From: Lindgomyces ingoldianus
Lineage: Eukaryota > Ascomycota > Dothideomycetes > Pleosporales > Lindgomycetaceae
Direction: 5' to 3'
Assembly (NCBI RefSeq): GCF_010093535.1
Contig: NW_022985187.1
Location: 416,051-480,050, forward strand
Length of the DNA: 64,000 nt
Under the pieces are notes generated by a model. It was not told where the DNA came from, made no database searches, and worked only from the letters and a program-made list of their open reading frames with translations. Made by a program: the position numbers and the translations under genes. Positions 34,201-46,533 of the stretch are shown piece after piece. Position 1 is the first letter of the stretch. Every line of letters begins with the position of its first letter.

Positions 34201-36167
34201 ACCAAATGCACCAGTATATGAACCGGCCGGAGTACCTTCAGCACTTTAGCCTCGAAAACCCCTTCTCGGAGCCTTGTATGCCCGAATTCTCTCGAATTGG
34301 CGATGTCGACGTTCCGCTGACCGCCGTTTTTGAATCCCGGGTGCAGGATTTCCTCCTCGATGTCATTTCCCCATATACTGCCAACGTCGTTGGTATTATC
34401 CGGCTCGCTCTCGAGCCCTCATCCGCAGAAGCTCCTTCAACTACTTTGAAATTCAATGTTGTCATGCACGACCTCATTGGTTTCCCTGAAAGGGAAGGCA
34501 CACAAGTGCATGCCCAGCTATTTTTGCCTGGCATCTCGGACGAGGGGGGTGCCACAACCACGCAAATGATCACAGACTTCGATGAGGGCCCAGTGCGCTT
34601 TGAGAGCGTACACAGCATGAGCCTTCCTTATCCCAGCCCGCGGAACACGTTCCTTCGAGTTTCCATATTTGCTAAAGTTTCGACCATGCATCTTGACAAG
34701 TTACTAAGTTGGGATGATATGCGAGATTCTGCACCGAAGCCAAAGCAAAAGCGGCGCAACGCCCGGCTTCCAGAATCCGAATTCTTCACTGAAGATACCC
34801 ACGACATTTTTTCGAGAGTACAGATCCATGAAATCTCTGAAGATGGAAGCTACCAGCCCGTCGAGGTTATCCAGGGTAGTATCGTGGATTCAGGGGCATA
34901 TCAACTGCACCAAGGGCTGCAACGAAGGATTGTCGTGAACCTCACACACACCTCAGGCGAGACATTACAGTGGCAAGATGTGTTGTCCATGCGGGTGGGA
35001 CGCATTCGCCTTCTTGATGCATCTGGCAATGCACCGGCCTTGGACAGTCCGATCAAGGAGGTCCCGGTCAAGCTTGTCTCAGCGCCTGTTGTCAAGGACA
35101 ATGCTGATGGCACCACGAATGTCACTTTCATTGGCCAGTGGGATTCTAGCATGCACGGCTCGCTTCTGCTAGATAGAGCCACGCCTGAGAAATATCGCGT
35201 CCAAGCTTCTTTGCTCTGGAACGTCAGCAGCGCGAAGCTCGCCGAACCGATGATCTTCTCACTCGACCTCTCTATGCAAATCCGAGGTCGGACATATATT
35301 CGGCAAACTTCCATGTTCATGCAGCTGTGGAACGCGACTCGAGTTGTCCACTCGACTGTTGGTATATTCTCTGTTGGCATACGGCCTACATCTGTCAAGC
35401 GAGCTACGGATCTCTGGAGGATGAATACACGAGATGACTACATCAGGGGTGAAGAGCAGTTGAGCGGCTGGACACCGCGAGGAGTATCCCTCATCCGAGA
35501 CTTTATTAGTACCGAGAAACGGCGGCGGAGGATAGCAGATATTGAGATTGCAAGATGTGTACTTGGATCCCGCGCCCTCACCACCTTTTCTACATCCACA
35601 TCAAACTCCAACTTGGACGAGCGCCAGACCAATCTCCTCAACCGCGTCATCTCCCTGTGGCAAACCAAAAAAGCCCCCGCTGAAATCATCCTCAATCCTA
35701 CAAACCTTGAACCCCCATCTTCCGGTGCAGCCTTCGCACCCCAACCCCGGGATTCCCCCAGCCCCGCTCCCTCGCTCGTCGCCACAGTCCGCTACATCTC
35801 AAAAAACCCGACACTCTTGAAGGGTGGATACCTCCTCATGCCCGACACGAACAATTCCCGCTGGGTGCGCCGCTTCGTGGAACTCCGTAAGCCCTACCTA
35901 CATATCTATAGTGTTCCTGAAGGCGATGAACTCAACGCCATAAACCTATTGAATTCCCGAATCGATCACCAGCCGCAGATCGCACGCCTCCTCACTAACG
36001 GTGCTTCGACAGGTGCTTCGCGAGGTGTTGATTGCGTCTGGGCAGTGTTTGCGAGGAGTAATACGTACCTGTTTAGAGCGAGAAATGAGAGGGAGAAGAT
36101 TGAATGGATTTTGAGAATCGATCAGAGTTATTTCACGAGCTCGGGGAGTGAGACACCGGAAGATTGA
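31289..36167 (+). CDS. Kinesin-3 motor protein (Unc104/KIF1 type)
   Basis: A plus-end-directed microtubule motor that in filamentous fungi (UncA-type) moves endosomes and vesicles. Two exons, 31289-31349 and 31402-36167, give 1608 residues, typical of fungal Unc104. Residues 1 to about 375 are the motor, with VVVRVRPFNGR, the P-loop GQTGSGKSYSM, switch I NETSSRSHAVF and switch II DLAGSERA. Near 490-590 is an FHA domain (LLAECLIYNLKPGTTTVGNV, then LHEHCTFEN). Coiled-coil segments follow, with a Glu/Lys/Gln-rich stretch around 770-840. The middle carries the KIF1-type region (VFQFCIVDIGHSFASSYDLV). The C-terminus is a lipid-binding PH domain (about 1480-1600: LLKGGYLLMPDTNNSRWVRR, ending EKIEWILRIDQSY). 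The 52-nt first intron falls right after the first motor strand. Confidence 0.96.
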
Positions 36168-37572
36168 AAGGCTTGTGTTTGTGGTTTGTGGGGCTTTTTG
36201 TGTTTTGTTCTTTTGTATCTTTTAAGCTGGCGGTTGTGCCGGCGTCCTGTCCTGACTGTTGAATCACTCACTCATTGTACTGAACGTCCTTTTTTTTTTT
36301 CCCTTTGTTAATGGTTGACTGGCTGCGTGGCATTGAATTTCTTTGGGTTGAGAGGGGCAGGCGTTTTTCTTTATCTGGGCTGGGCTGGGCCTTTGGATAC
36401 CCTTGCGTGGATGGCTATCCCGCTTCGTGTGCTGTGAGACTGACAGACTAGAGTGTAGAGCTGGAGATTAGAAAGAAATCATAATTGAGATTTCAAGTGC
36501 TATATTGAACAACGGGGAAGTGTGGATGATGAAACCAATGCTATGTTTTTGTAGCAAGTTGGCGACTTGGAAGAATTAGGAATGAATTGAGACGTGGTGT
36601 GATGGGAGCCAATAGAGGGCTTGGTAGAGATTTAGGAAATATGATTAGGTCCTCTTAGAGGTTTCTTAAATGTTGGGAAGAGTCTCAAGAGGTTAAATCC
36701 TATCTAACCTTGTTGCGCGGTAGACGGCAATGACTGTAATAATTGCAGGTAGAACAGTGCCGTCGAGGTTTTTGGGGAAGGAGGTATGGGAACTAATCAA
36801 TTGCCACAGATGCTCCCTAACCTTGGAAGCGGCGAAGCAGCTCACTCTCGTGGTCGAAACGATTCCTTCTTCCTCCCCTAGTTATTTCTTCACTAAACCG
36901 GAATGGCACAGAATGGCAAATGTACAGCCGCACTTGACATCTCTTCTTCAAAAATTTCAAGCTAGGCTGTTGAGTACGCAAGCCTTATTAGGTGCCAAAG
37001 AGTATGGATTCAGGACATCACAGAGAGACCTTCAATACAGCAAGTGTCGCATAGGTAGGCGCCTGTACGAACAGCGTACGGCGCAGCTCTGTCACATGTA
37101 TTAGCCCGAGGAAGATTAGATGGCTCTGGCCACGTGTTGTTCCATCGAGCGGATCTGTACGTAGTATTTAGTCAACTCCTTCTCAGCTCAGTTCTCGAGC
37201 AAGGCGTCTGATCGATAGTTCCTCAATCGATATGCTAGATCACAGCTCCTTTTTGTTCCCACAACAAGCTTTTCACACATTTCTTCATAATCCTCACTAT
37301 GATGTCTGCTCGTATGTGTTTCTCTGCGCTCTCCTTCATAGTGGACTAAATCCACAATAAGTTTTATTCCCCGAATCCTCGCCTTTTGCAAGCAGTATCC
37401 TCAATCTCATTATCTAACAGGCACGCCAGATGCTTATCCCACGTCTTAGGAGATGAAGCCTCCTACCTAGTTTATCTAGCTTCACATAGGCCTGTTCAAA
37501 AATACTATGTTTATCCAAAGACTATGATAACCTCACAGAAGTCACCAAAACCGAGGTGTATCTAATATTCTG

Positions 37573-37971
37573 TTGAGGGGTAGGCAAGTCACTCTAAACA
37601 AGTATTCTGGCGAGATCATGCCATGGGCGTTTATTTTGACCGGGGATGATATGGTAGACCAGCTTAGGGCATATTTCGGCATACAAGCAGTCTCGCCCGC
37701 TCCTGCACACCATTCTCAGCTTGAATTCCAGGTCAACTCTAAGCCATATATCACATACGCAAAGGAGCCCGGGAAGGACGCGCAAGTGAGTCGGGACCTT
37801 CTAAACTTCCTGGTTCCAGAAGAAAAGCAGAAATTAATCAATGAGCTTCCGGACGACCCAGGCAATATTGTAGCACAGGATACACTGAAACTGACTGAGG
37901 AAAGCCTCAAGGATGTCGAAGGTCATGAGGGAATTGGAGTAGTGATTGAGGACGTTGTTGAGTGGAATTGA
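37573..37971 (+). pseudogene. Gene fragment or small hypothetical protein
   Basis: An open frame with coding-like amino-acid composition (VTLNKYSGEIMPWAFILTGD ... SRDLLNFLVPEEKQKLINEL), ending in an acidic tail (VIEDVVEWN). The first ATG is at 37618, which would give 117 residues, but the coding-like sequence begins upstream of it, so this looks like the last exon of a gene whose 5' part is lost or unrecognised. No family recognised. It could also be a real small gene. Confidence 0.35.
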
Positions 37972-39699
37972 AAATGAGTTAAGGAGGCTAATTTCAACAT
38001 AGCATAATTTTTAGGACTAAGTAGGTACGAGCCCTCACTGCAATGTTTCGTATAGATAAGAGCATTAATCTATTCCATTCTCACAGGGACAGCAACTTTT
38101 GCTCATCAATGCGAAGTATTACCCTCTATGGTGGATGCAATGGGTTTAAGTCAAGCCTGGCTATGCGTCCTACCCCACGGCTGGATTCTGTTTGATCAAG
38201 CTCCTTTGCAATTTTTCTGCTGGCCGCGTGGCAGGCTACCTACCTATAGCATGATGCGGAAGCATTTGTAAGTTCTTTGTTTGTGGGGATATTTTGCCAG
38301 ACCGTTGAGGTTGCTGCTGAGGAGGAGAGATTGATTTGAATAATAAATATTGAATAACTAGTTGCTTGAATTATCATAAAAGGTTGAAGAAGTTACTTTC
38401 TTTGCTGCATCTTGTCACCGTGGAACACAAGGGAAGTAATTTAAGACATGGATTAGCACCCGATTAACTTTTAGCTTAATTCTAGCAAGATGCTCAATAG
38501 ATAGAGCCCACCTAGTGATACTCGACATTATTTGACAACCTGCCAGAGCTATAGTTAGGTTGCAGCTTATAACACTCGAGAATAGAGCTATGCCTTCAGC
38601 GAAGTGAAGCGAAGGGCAACTTAAAGGACAGGAAAGGAAATAACAACATTAAGGTAAGGAAAGGGGGGCATTGAAGTGGTGGAAAGGGTCGCTTTAAATA
38701 GAATGAAGGAACACCTTCGAGGCCATGTGAAAGTGAAGGCTGAGGCACACTCGGGCCAACGACCCACAAACCGCGCTAGTTTAGCCCATTTATCACGTGA
38801 TGCAATGGACCGTGCACCAACCTCTCAGTATATAAGAACCTCTTCCCCCCGCCCCAAGGGAAGTTGATCATACTTAGTGAGTCCTTCCCAACTACACCCA
38901 AAACTTTGGACATAATGCTAACAACGCTCTAGCCTTGTTGGGATCACTCTGATCAAGAATAGAGTCGATCAATCAGGATCTCCTGCATTGCACAGCGCGG
39001 AGAGGTCTTGGTTTGAATCTCCTTCGGGGGCTTCACCGGCGTAATTTTTGCTGGTCTACTTTACTTTTTCATTAATTCTATCGCTATTGTGCGATGGGTT
39101 GAGGAAGAAGTTTCTGCTTGTCTTTATGTACGTATGTATGTATGGAGTCGTGGTCGCTAGTTGCCTGTTGGAAGGGGGTTCGGTGAAGAATTTTCGTTGG
39201 CTTGTGCGATGTTGTCGCGCGTAGTGTTCTGGCTGCTGGGCTAACTGTAGGAATGCAGAGGGACAGTTATTCTAAGTAGCTTTCTAAATTCAAAATCCTG
39301 ATATTTGGTTTCCCTCTTTAAGTTATTCTCTGTAGCTTCATCTACCTAGGCGCTGTTGTCTTGCTGCCTGCTGTCCGGCGCCGCTCCAACGTCGGCTTTT
39401 CCGCAACCTCGCCTGCACGCATCTTGGTGCTGTCCTGCCTCACCCCGGCTCTGCTATACTTTTCTCACCGCACCTTACCACTCCCTGTTACAGAAACCTT
39501 AGTTACCTTTGCGAGTCTGGCCTTAGCTCAACGCAGCAGTAGTTCCCACACTCTACAGTCGTTGAGCTCGTGCCAGATCGACCATTCAGGCTAAGATATT
39601 TCGAAAGCTAATATCCACGTAGACTCACGCGATCCCAACTCCTTCCGAAGGCGCGACATCCTCATTCGACCTACTCCTACATTTTCGCTCGCGATAGGT

Positions 39700-39840
39700 C
39701 AATAACCGAATCCCCGACCAGGACAAGAAGCAGTACAAGATTCGCACATTCTCGGAGCAGAGCTTCCCCGCCCACCTGTCGCTCGGATTCGCTACGTGCG
39801 ACAAACAACTTGTACGGTGTCGAGGTTTTTTAGATCCGAG
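39700..39840 (+). other. Exon-like fragment
   Basis: After a potential acceptor (CGCGATAG) the + strand reads VNNRIPDQDKKQYKIRTFSE and continues QSFPAHLSLGFATCDK before a stop soon after. The charged, balanced composition looks like a genuine exon, but no donor or partner exon could be fixed and I do not recognise the protein. Probably a relic. Confidence 0.25.
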
Positions 39841-40780
39841 AAATGTATCTTCACTTTCATCTAAGGTGGCGATGCTATATCAGTGTTAACTTTTCGTGCT
39901 TCGAATAACATCATGTTTATATTTCAGGGCCACGCACGAGAATAATACCATTAAAAAAGGGGACAATCGCACATATCAATATGCTCGGTACCTGCAGTAC
40001 CCATAACAGGTGCAAGGCTGAGAAGGGAGAGAAGGGAGGCTCGACGGCAGGCATATCATAGGCTTGATTGGGAAGGACCTGACTCCTTCGATTGATACAA
40101 TGTGGCACTGTTGTGTAGGAACCTCAAGGTATCAGGGTAGCCGTAGACTCCCATCCGATAGCTAGTTAACTCTAAGTAGGCATCTAAAAGGGTGCATACA
40201 GGCTTTTGTCTTGGCTTCTTATGTGATGTCAATTCGTAACAGTCATTAAGACCCCATTTCTAAGGTCAGATACTACTGTACATTCATTCCATACTGTCGT
40301 TGCTCCATGCAAGAAGAAAGGAAAAAGCTCATCGACATACCCTCAACCTACCATACATGTACCTGAAGAAATGTACATACATGCTTGACAAGACCTCCAA
40401 AGAGAACGCCAATTCCAACTTCACAAAAGTGCGAAAATCCCAATGCTATACCAATTAACGAAGCGCTAGAGAATTCTGAACACCATTGAATGCCCTTGTT
40501 TATACTGACGACTCCTCTAATGTCGTTAATATGCCCCTACAGTCTGCTTCGAAGATATGAGAAATTCATGGAAAATTGGAAAGAGTCTGTACTGTATGTA
40601 GAAGAAATCATAGACAGAGGGTTGAGGAGGTATGCGCTCCAGAAAATCATAAACGTGATGAACTAAAATGAAAGGAAGGAAGAGACGAAGACAGAAAAGA
40701 AAAAAAAGGTCATGGGAGTATGCTCTTCCGGAAAACATGGACGGAAACAAAACAATTTTGTCGAATGCATCCAGCACGTG

Positions 40781-43700
40781 CTAAGACTGTGTTGACGGGT
40801 CCACGTTTGCGTCATCAGAGCCCCGAGCAGTCGGCCGTGCGGTAAAGTCAAACGTAGCGCTATCATCTTTCCCAGTCAATGCCGGAGACCTGCTGACTCT
40901 GACCTTCTGGCTTCGAAGAGAGTTCGTTCTCGTAGGAACACTGGGTGCGGAAATCGTCCTCTCCATCGGTGGAGAGCCCGCTAACGGACTGTTAGGATAA
41001 AGACCTTTGATAGCTGCACTTCGGCTCTCGCAAGTATATCGGCTGTTGGCACTTCTCTGGCTTCCGCCATCTATACTCGATCGGTTGCTAATTGCATAAC
41101 CACTGGTACGGCGCGAGGCTCCTTCTCCTCGTTCCTTGCGGAGCTCTTCGTTTGAATTGCGGGACGACCCGAGGCCGGTGGAGCGACGGGAAATTGATGG
41201 GTTGCGGGTACCATGTTGTCGAAGGCCGTCGATTTCATCAATTGCTGCAAAAAGGGGGGATGGAGGAGTGACAGCTCGGGATCGTGGTGGCGTCGGGACT
41301 GATTGTTCAATTCCTTGGATTTCTACAGCCATGTTGGAAGATTCTGGTGTCCTTGTGGGCAGAGGTAGAGGAGGAGGAGGAGGAGGAGGAGTGAGGACTG
41401 CGCCCTCTGTTGGTACTGGTGGTGGTGGAGGATGTGGAAGAATGCCACCCTCGGCTGCTGCTGGCAGTGGAGGAGGAAGGAGAGGACTGTCATCATTGTT
41501 CGATTCTGGAGGGGGTGGGGGAGGAGGAGGAATGGTGCTCTCAGTCTGTGGAGGAGGCAACGGGGGAGGCGGAAGAATAGCACTCTCTGCTAGAGAGGGA
41601 AGCGGTGATGGAGGAGGGTGCGTCATGTCTTCTATCGGCACTAGCTTTCGAGTGTAGGGTGGCTTCGATGGCTCCGCTGGAGGGGGAGGAGGAAGGGGGG
41701 AAGGAGGGGGAGACGGAGCAGTCCGCAACTCAGTTGCCTGAGATGGACATGGAGGCAGAACGGGTGATTTGATTTGATCTTCTCCAGCTATCTCAGGTGT
41801 TGGGGGAGGCGGCTTCCTAGGTGGAGGGATCATAGGCGGCGGAAAATCAGCAGCAGTCGGAGAAGTGTTGGTGATGGGAGGCAAACCCGCTTGTCTGAGT
41901 TCCTCCGCCCTTGCCACCACTGGCTCTGCATCATCGTACAAGGCAAGTCCATGGTGATAGACGCACCCCTTATCCGGTTTCTCATCTTCTGATGAGCGGA
42001 AACATTCGTGCCTAGGCTCACGGTAAATGACTGGGAATAACCTCAAGAGCAGTTTGGGCTGTTCGTTCAACTCCTCGACGGTACCGACGAGTGACGGGAT
42101 CGGTGTGTTTTCTGGATTGTATGCGGGCCAGTACTCCAGTCCAGTGAACCCATGCGCCTCGTCCTGGACAGCAGGCATGGTAGCGGTGATAAGCTCTCGT
42201 TCGAGTCGCGCGAATCGCCAAGTTTCAGCAGCCAGCTTCACGATCCTCCTTACCGCAATCCTAATGCCCTCCTCTTCCTTGGGATCGGCAAAATACTTGA
42301 CCGCAGTAACAATCTCGTCAACCACGGTTCCTGCGGCAGTGTTGATGCGTTGCTTAGCACCGCTGCTTGTGAATGCAGCGAGGAGTGTTTGTTGGCGCCA
42401 TATTGCTTCTTTGCGTGTGCTTTTGTCGCGAATATGGTTACTCATGGAAGAAAAGAGTGAGTCAGCCTTGTCGTAACGGCGGCCGAGGCTGAACAAAAAA
42501 GGTCCAAAGACTCGAAAAGTAACCATCTTGGACACAGTGTGGGCGACATAAGCTGCACGAAGTTGCCTAAGAGTCTGTATTAGTGAAAGATATTTTGTAA
42601 CCCAATTGACCGCGTACCTTGATGCAACGGTGTCCCCAAGAAAAGATGGTAGTTCCGGAGGAATATTGGCCAAGACGTCGGGTGGCGGGCTCACAGGTAA
42701 ATGAACAAAATGAGTCGTCGCTAAGTCTACTATTTGCTTTTGTAGCTGGGAGAACGACACTAGGCTGGGAAGACATTTCATCAGCGAGTTACTCAACGGA
42801 AAACCAAGGGGTGCAAAGGTAAAACGGAAATTACATTAAAGGGAGGAACAAGTGCTAAAGACTTATGAGCACAAATTCATCATCCTCCGAAGAGCGCAAT
42901 CTGTGCCTGAAGTGGGACAAAGACCTCCGAAGCATACAACACGAGGCATTCCAGGTTCAAACTTACTAGTATGTATCACCCCTACTCTTAATCTCAGTGA
43001 CATCACCATAACTTGCGAGAAGCTTCTCCAGCCTGCCCTTCTCACTTTCTAGGGTCCCAGCTACACTTCTAATCACTTCCTTCTCTTTCTCAAGCTCGGC
43101 CTTCAGCTCATCAAAGCGCTTTTGGAGCTCTTCCTTCTCCCTCGTCAACTGTTCTACTTTGGCCTTCTCCTCCTCCGCCCTGCGGTTGGCATCTGCGTGA
43201 AGCTCAATCCAGGCCTTGTCGGACTCCTCCTTATTCTTCTTGTGCTGCGACTCCATGAGCTCACGTTGCTCTTCCCAGCCTCGCCGCAAACTGTCGCGGT
43301 CCTCCTGGTGCCCCGTGATGAGTGTGTTACGCTCAACTTCCCACACCTCCCGGCTTTCTCGCTCGCTCTTTAGTAGTTCTTCTCGGTCCTTTTGAGCCAT
43401 ACTGAGTTTGGTCTCAAGTTCCTTTCTCACCCTGTCGAAACTTGATTCTCGTTCGCGCTGCTGCCTCTGGTGTTCTGACCTGAGCTCATCTTTTTCTTGC
43501 ACAAATGCAGCCGTCGCCTCCTGCCTCAGCTTCTCTGCGAGGACGTCTGCCTCCTTAAGCTTCTTGTCAAACTGAATGGCTAGGGCAATATTCTCTGCGT
43601 CGTGTTTCGCAGTGGCCGTTACTCTCCAGTCTTCAAATTCTTTCTGTAGCCTTTCCCTCTCTTCTGTACTTGTCTTCTCCAGATTCGCATTGATGCTCTC

Positions 43701-45557
43701 CAGCTCTTTGTGCTTAGCTTCCCAAGCGGTCTTCGCTGCATCAAGAGCCAGTCGAGTTACCTCTGCCTCTTTCCTGAACGTATCAGTCTCCGCGATCTGT
43801 TCCTTCAGCTCCTTCATCTGCTCTTCCATATTTCCAATTTCGAGCCGGAGTCTACTAGCATCACCTGAATGCTTGCTCTCGAGGTTACTAACCTTCTCCT
43901 TCAAATGCATGATCTCGCTGTCTTTAGATCGCAGCTTCTCCTGCTGCTCGAAATCTGCTCTTCGGAGAAGTTCTTCACGAACACCAAGCTGACCATGGGT
44001 TTCCTTGTATTTTGCAAGGAGGAGGTGAAGATCAGGGATTGCTTGTGATATGCGGGAAAAGACATCAATTGTATCGTCCTCAATAGCAGAATTATGCTCC
44101 ATGCTGGGAGGGCTCATAGGGAAGTCTCGTGATCCCAAGGAATCCTGGCGTTGCATGGGGGGACTGCCATACTGAGGAAAGGAAGGCGGATACTGGCCCC
44201 AAGCATCTTGGTATGGAGATGATGCGTGAGATGGAGGGCCGTAGGGAGAAACATTCGGATACCCCCCAGATTGGCTCATACTGAGAGTATGGTTTTGGTT
44301 GTGATAGTATGGTGGAGCTGTAGGAGGATAGTATCGAGGATGATATCCTGGAGGTGGCGCTGGCTGTGGAGGTGGAGGATTTGAGTAATGTTCGACAGGA
44401 ACCCGGCTTGCAAAGACGCGAGACTGTTGTGCTTGTGGGGGATAACTCAAGCCTCGTGAAGGGTCCCGCGAAAGCGTGGCGATTTCACCTCTAAGTCTAG
44501 GCTGGATTAGAGAGTCTTCGTCGTCGTCGTCGGTCTCTTCAAACGCTGGTGAATGTCGCGTACGCACTCGGGTTGGTGGAGGAGTTGGAGCCGGAGGCCT
44601 GTCGTCCTCAATCAGGCGATTCACAGCTTCCGGTTTGGGCGGAGACTTTACAGGGAACGACGGTTCCGCAGAACTGTCTTTCGGTTGAGCGGTTGGAGTT
44701 GGAGATCTGCTGTCATCAAACTTTGGAAGTGCTGGTTCGTGTTTGGGTGGGGAATAAGGCCTAGAGAACGATAGTTGCTCTTCCGATTCTGGGATTTTCG
44801 GCGCTTCTTCTTTGGGGGTACTTGAAGCTGTCCGAAGATCCTCAACCACCTCAGGCGCCGGCTGAGTTTCGCTAGGGCTTGGGGCTAGTGGGTCTGTTAG
44901 TTCTGTGGGCTTCGCCTCTGAAACAGTTTCTGCAGGGGCTGGTGATGATTCTGGCGCAAATGAAGCCTCAATGGGTGGCAGTTCTAGTGCCGATTCCTCA
45001 GGCTTCACAAGAATATCCTCCTCAGCTAGCGGTCTTGGATTGATTGGGGCTGGCAACTCTGCTGAGACTTTGACTGGTTCAGACTCAACCGGCGCCGAGG
45101 ATTGGCTAGATGGTGGTGGTTCGGCTGGCTCTGGAAGACTTGTCTCGGGGGCTGCGATCAATGCTGAAGTTTGGTTTGCCTCTCGTACTTTCGGGAGCTC
45201 AGATTCAATGGTAGGTTGGCTCGAAGAAGTGAAGTTAAAGTTGCATTCCTCTTTCTTCTCTTCTTGCAGCGTCTCTGGTGTAGTGCTTTCGACTGTTGGC
45301 GATTGGCTTGTTGATGATTCGGCTGGTGGTTGTGGTATGGGTAAATCCTCAATCTTCGACTCGGGTGGCAAAGCTATCGATTCTATTAGGTTTACCGAGT
45401 CTTCCTGTGTAGTATCGGTTGCTTCGGTTGCTGGTGATAGTGGCAATGTTCCAGGTAAAGTAGGAATCTGGTCTTCGAGTGCTTGTTTCGGACTGGTTGG
45501 TGGAGATGTCCACTCAACCTGCTTCTGAATCTTACTGCCCTTCTTTTTCTTCGCCAT
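40781..45557 (-). CDS. Coiled-coil protein with proline-rich tail, unknown function
   Basis: A single protein of 1507 residues from three exons: 42967-45557, 42618-42764 and 40781-42566. The first junction uses a perfect GTAAGT donor and a CTTCCCAG acceptor (202-nt intron), reading through as SRGDTYYLVSFSQLQKQI. The second intron (42567-42617) is 51 nt with a CACTAATAC branch and contains no stop, so unspliced RNA stays in frame. Residues 1 to about 500 are Pro/Ser/Glu-rich and probably disordered. A long coiled coil follows (about 510-860, rich in Glu, Lys and Arg), then a compact helical domain (RQLRAAYVAHTVSKMVTFRV). The tail holds repeated polyproline tracts of 5-8 Pro, like profilin- or SH3-binding sequences. 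I do not recognise a named family; a cytoskeletal role is only a guess. Confidence 0.85.
41345..41720 (-). repeat. Polyproline-coding low-complexity tracts
   Basis: The tail exon of the coiled-coil gene has several runs of GGA/GGT/GGG trinucleotides on the + strand, read on the minus strand as stretches of proline separated by ESTI, ESNNDDS, TEGAV and similar linkers. These are trinucleotide-type repeats within coding sequence and could vary in length without frameshift. Confidence 0.75.
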
Positions 45558-46533
45558 TTTGAAGTTTAGTGGTGCTTGCTCTTTATCAAGATTCCCGGGA
45601 CAGAGGGCTCGTTAGAATAAATGTTCGCCTCGCACAGCGGGCTTGGGAAGGTTGCAAATATGAGGCAAGAGATTTGCTTGCGTGGCACCTCGAGAAGAGA
45701 GCCTGTATATTTGCCACAAACAAGCGCGGTTAAGACTATATACGGTTTGCTGTGGATCTGAGAACCTTGCATTGAGACAACACGAACAAGAACTCAAATC
45801 TGTCCAATGGGACAGTACTAGAAGGCTGAGCTGGCACCTCAGAAGGGCGGACTAATATATGCGCTTCCCCAATTGGAAACACTTTCGGCATTCATATGCA
45901 GCTGGTTGCGCACGTTGAGTCAACGAGAAGCAAAAATTCGGTTCACCCTCCTCGGGGCAAGCCACGAATGCAGGGAATGGACCACGCATCAGGAAATGAC
46001 TAAATAAAGAGATAGCAGTCAAGACTGAAGCCTAGCAATGGCTGAACAGAAGAGCGGGAGGGTCAACCGTTGGGCAGAAATTTTGTGTGCGGGAAGCATC
46101 GATTATCAGGCGCCCATGCAAAAAGTGACTTGGTGGCATGCGTGGTGTCGTTCGGTTGGTGCGACATCAGCCATCAGGAAGCCGACCCGGCCGCCGCACG
46201 TTCGAACTTGCATTGGTCTCAAGGAATGAACCGAGATGAGCGCGAGAAAGTGGTTCAAGTCAGACGGGTGCGGTGAGAGGGCGGTTATGGACAGGCGAAT
46301 GCAAGTGTGCTGGCACGGCAGGAACGTTCGCCTTAAGTTCAGGAGGCATCACGTGCTGGACTTCCAACCAGCCTTCTCGCAATCTTCCCGCCAAGCCCGG
46401 ATTATCTCTCGATCCGACCTTCACCTCACTCGAGTACCTGGACCAACCGCCCGCTCCCACGCTCACGTCCAGCATTGGCCGGAGGGTTCGAGAATGACCC
46501 TTTGCCTCGGAACACATCCAAAGTTGAGGCGGC
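45558..46533. promoter_or_regulatory. Divergent intergenic region, coiled-coil gene / RAD17
   Basis: 976 nt between the two divergent start codons. Short overlapping frames occur on both strands at 46,038-46,690, extending into RAD17 on the opposite strand, without domains; they look like shadows in GC-rich sequence. Promoters of both neighbours are expected here. Confidence 0.45.

Larger units (their letters stand above)
36168..40780. other. 4.6 kb gene-poor AT-rich region with coding fragments
   Basis: Between the kinesin and the coiled-coil gene no complete gene is supported. The first 550 nt are the kinesin 3' region. From about 36.6 kb composition turns AT-rich, with isolated GC-richer islands: one around 37,570-37,970 that codes in one frame, one around 38,680-38,880, and one around 39,360-39,830. 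The last 500 nt are the 3' region of the minus-strand gene. The pattern of coding-like islands in AT-rich sequence suggests old gene relics; no transposase, reverse transcriptase or long repeat was visible. Confidence 0.45.

Noticed and set aside
38930..39060. tRNA-like segment with GGTTTGAATCTCC
   Set aside because: A B-box-like motif is present but no D-arm, anticodon stem or acceptor pairing could be built.
41136..41657. Gly/Val-rich 173-codon + strand frame
   Set aside because: Antisense shadow of the polyproline coding tract in the coiled-coil gene.
40781..42566. Formin identity for the proline-rich exon
   Set aside because: FH1-like proline tracts exist, but no FH2 domain follows; the tail ends in Ser-rich disordered sequence.
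44905..45528. 207-codon Ser/Gly-rich + strand frame
   Set aside because: Antisense to the Pro/Ser/Glu-rich head of the coiled-coil gene; composition is explained by the real strand.
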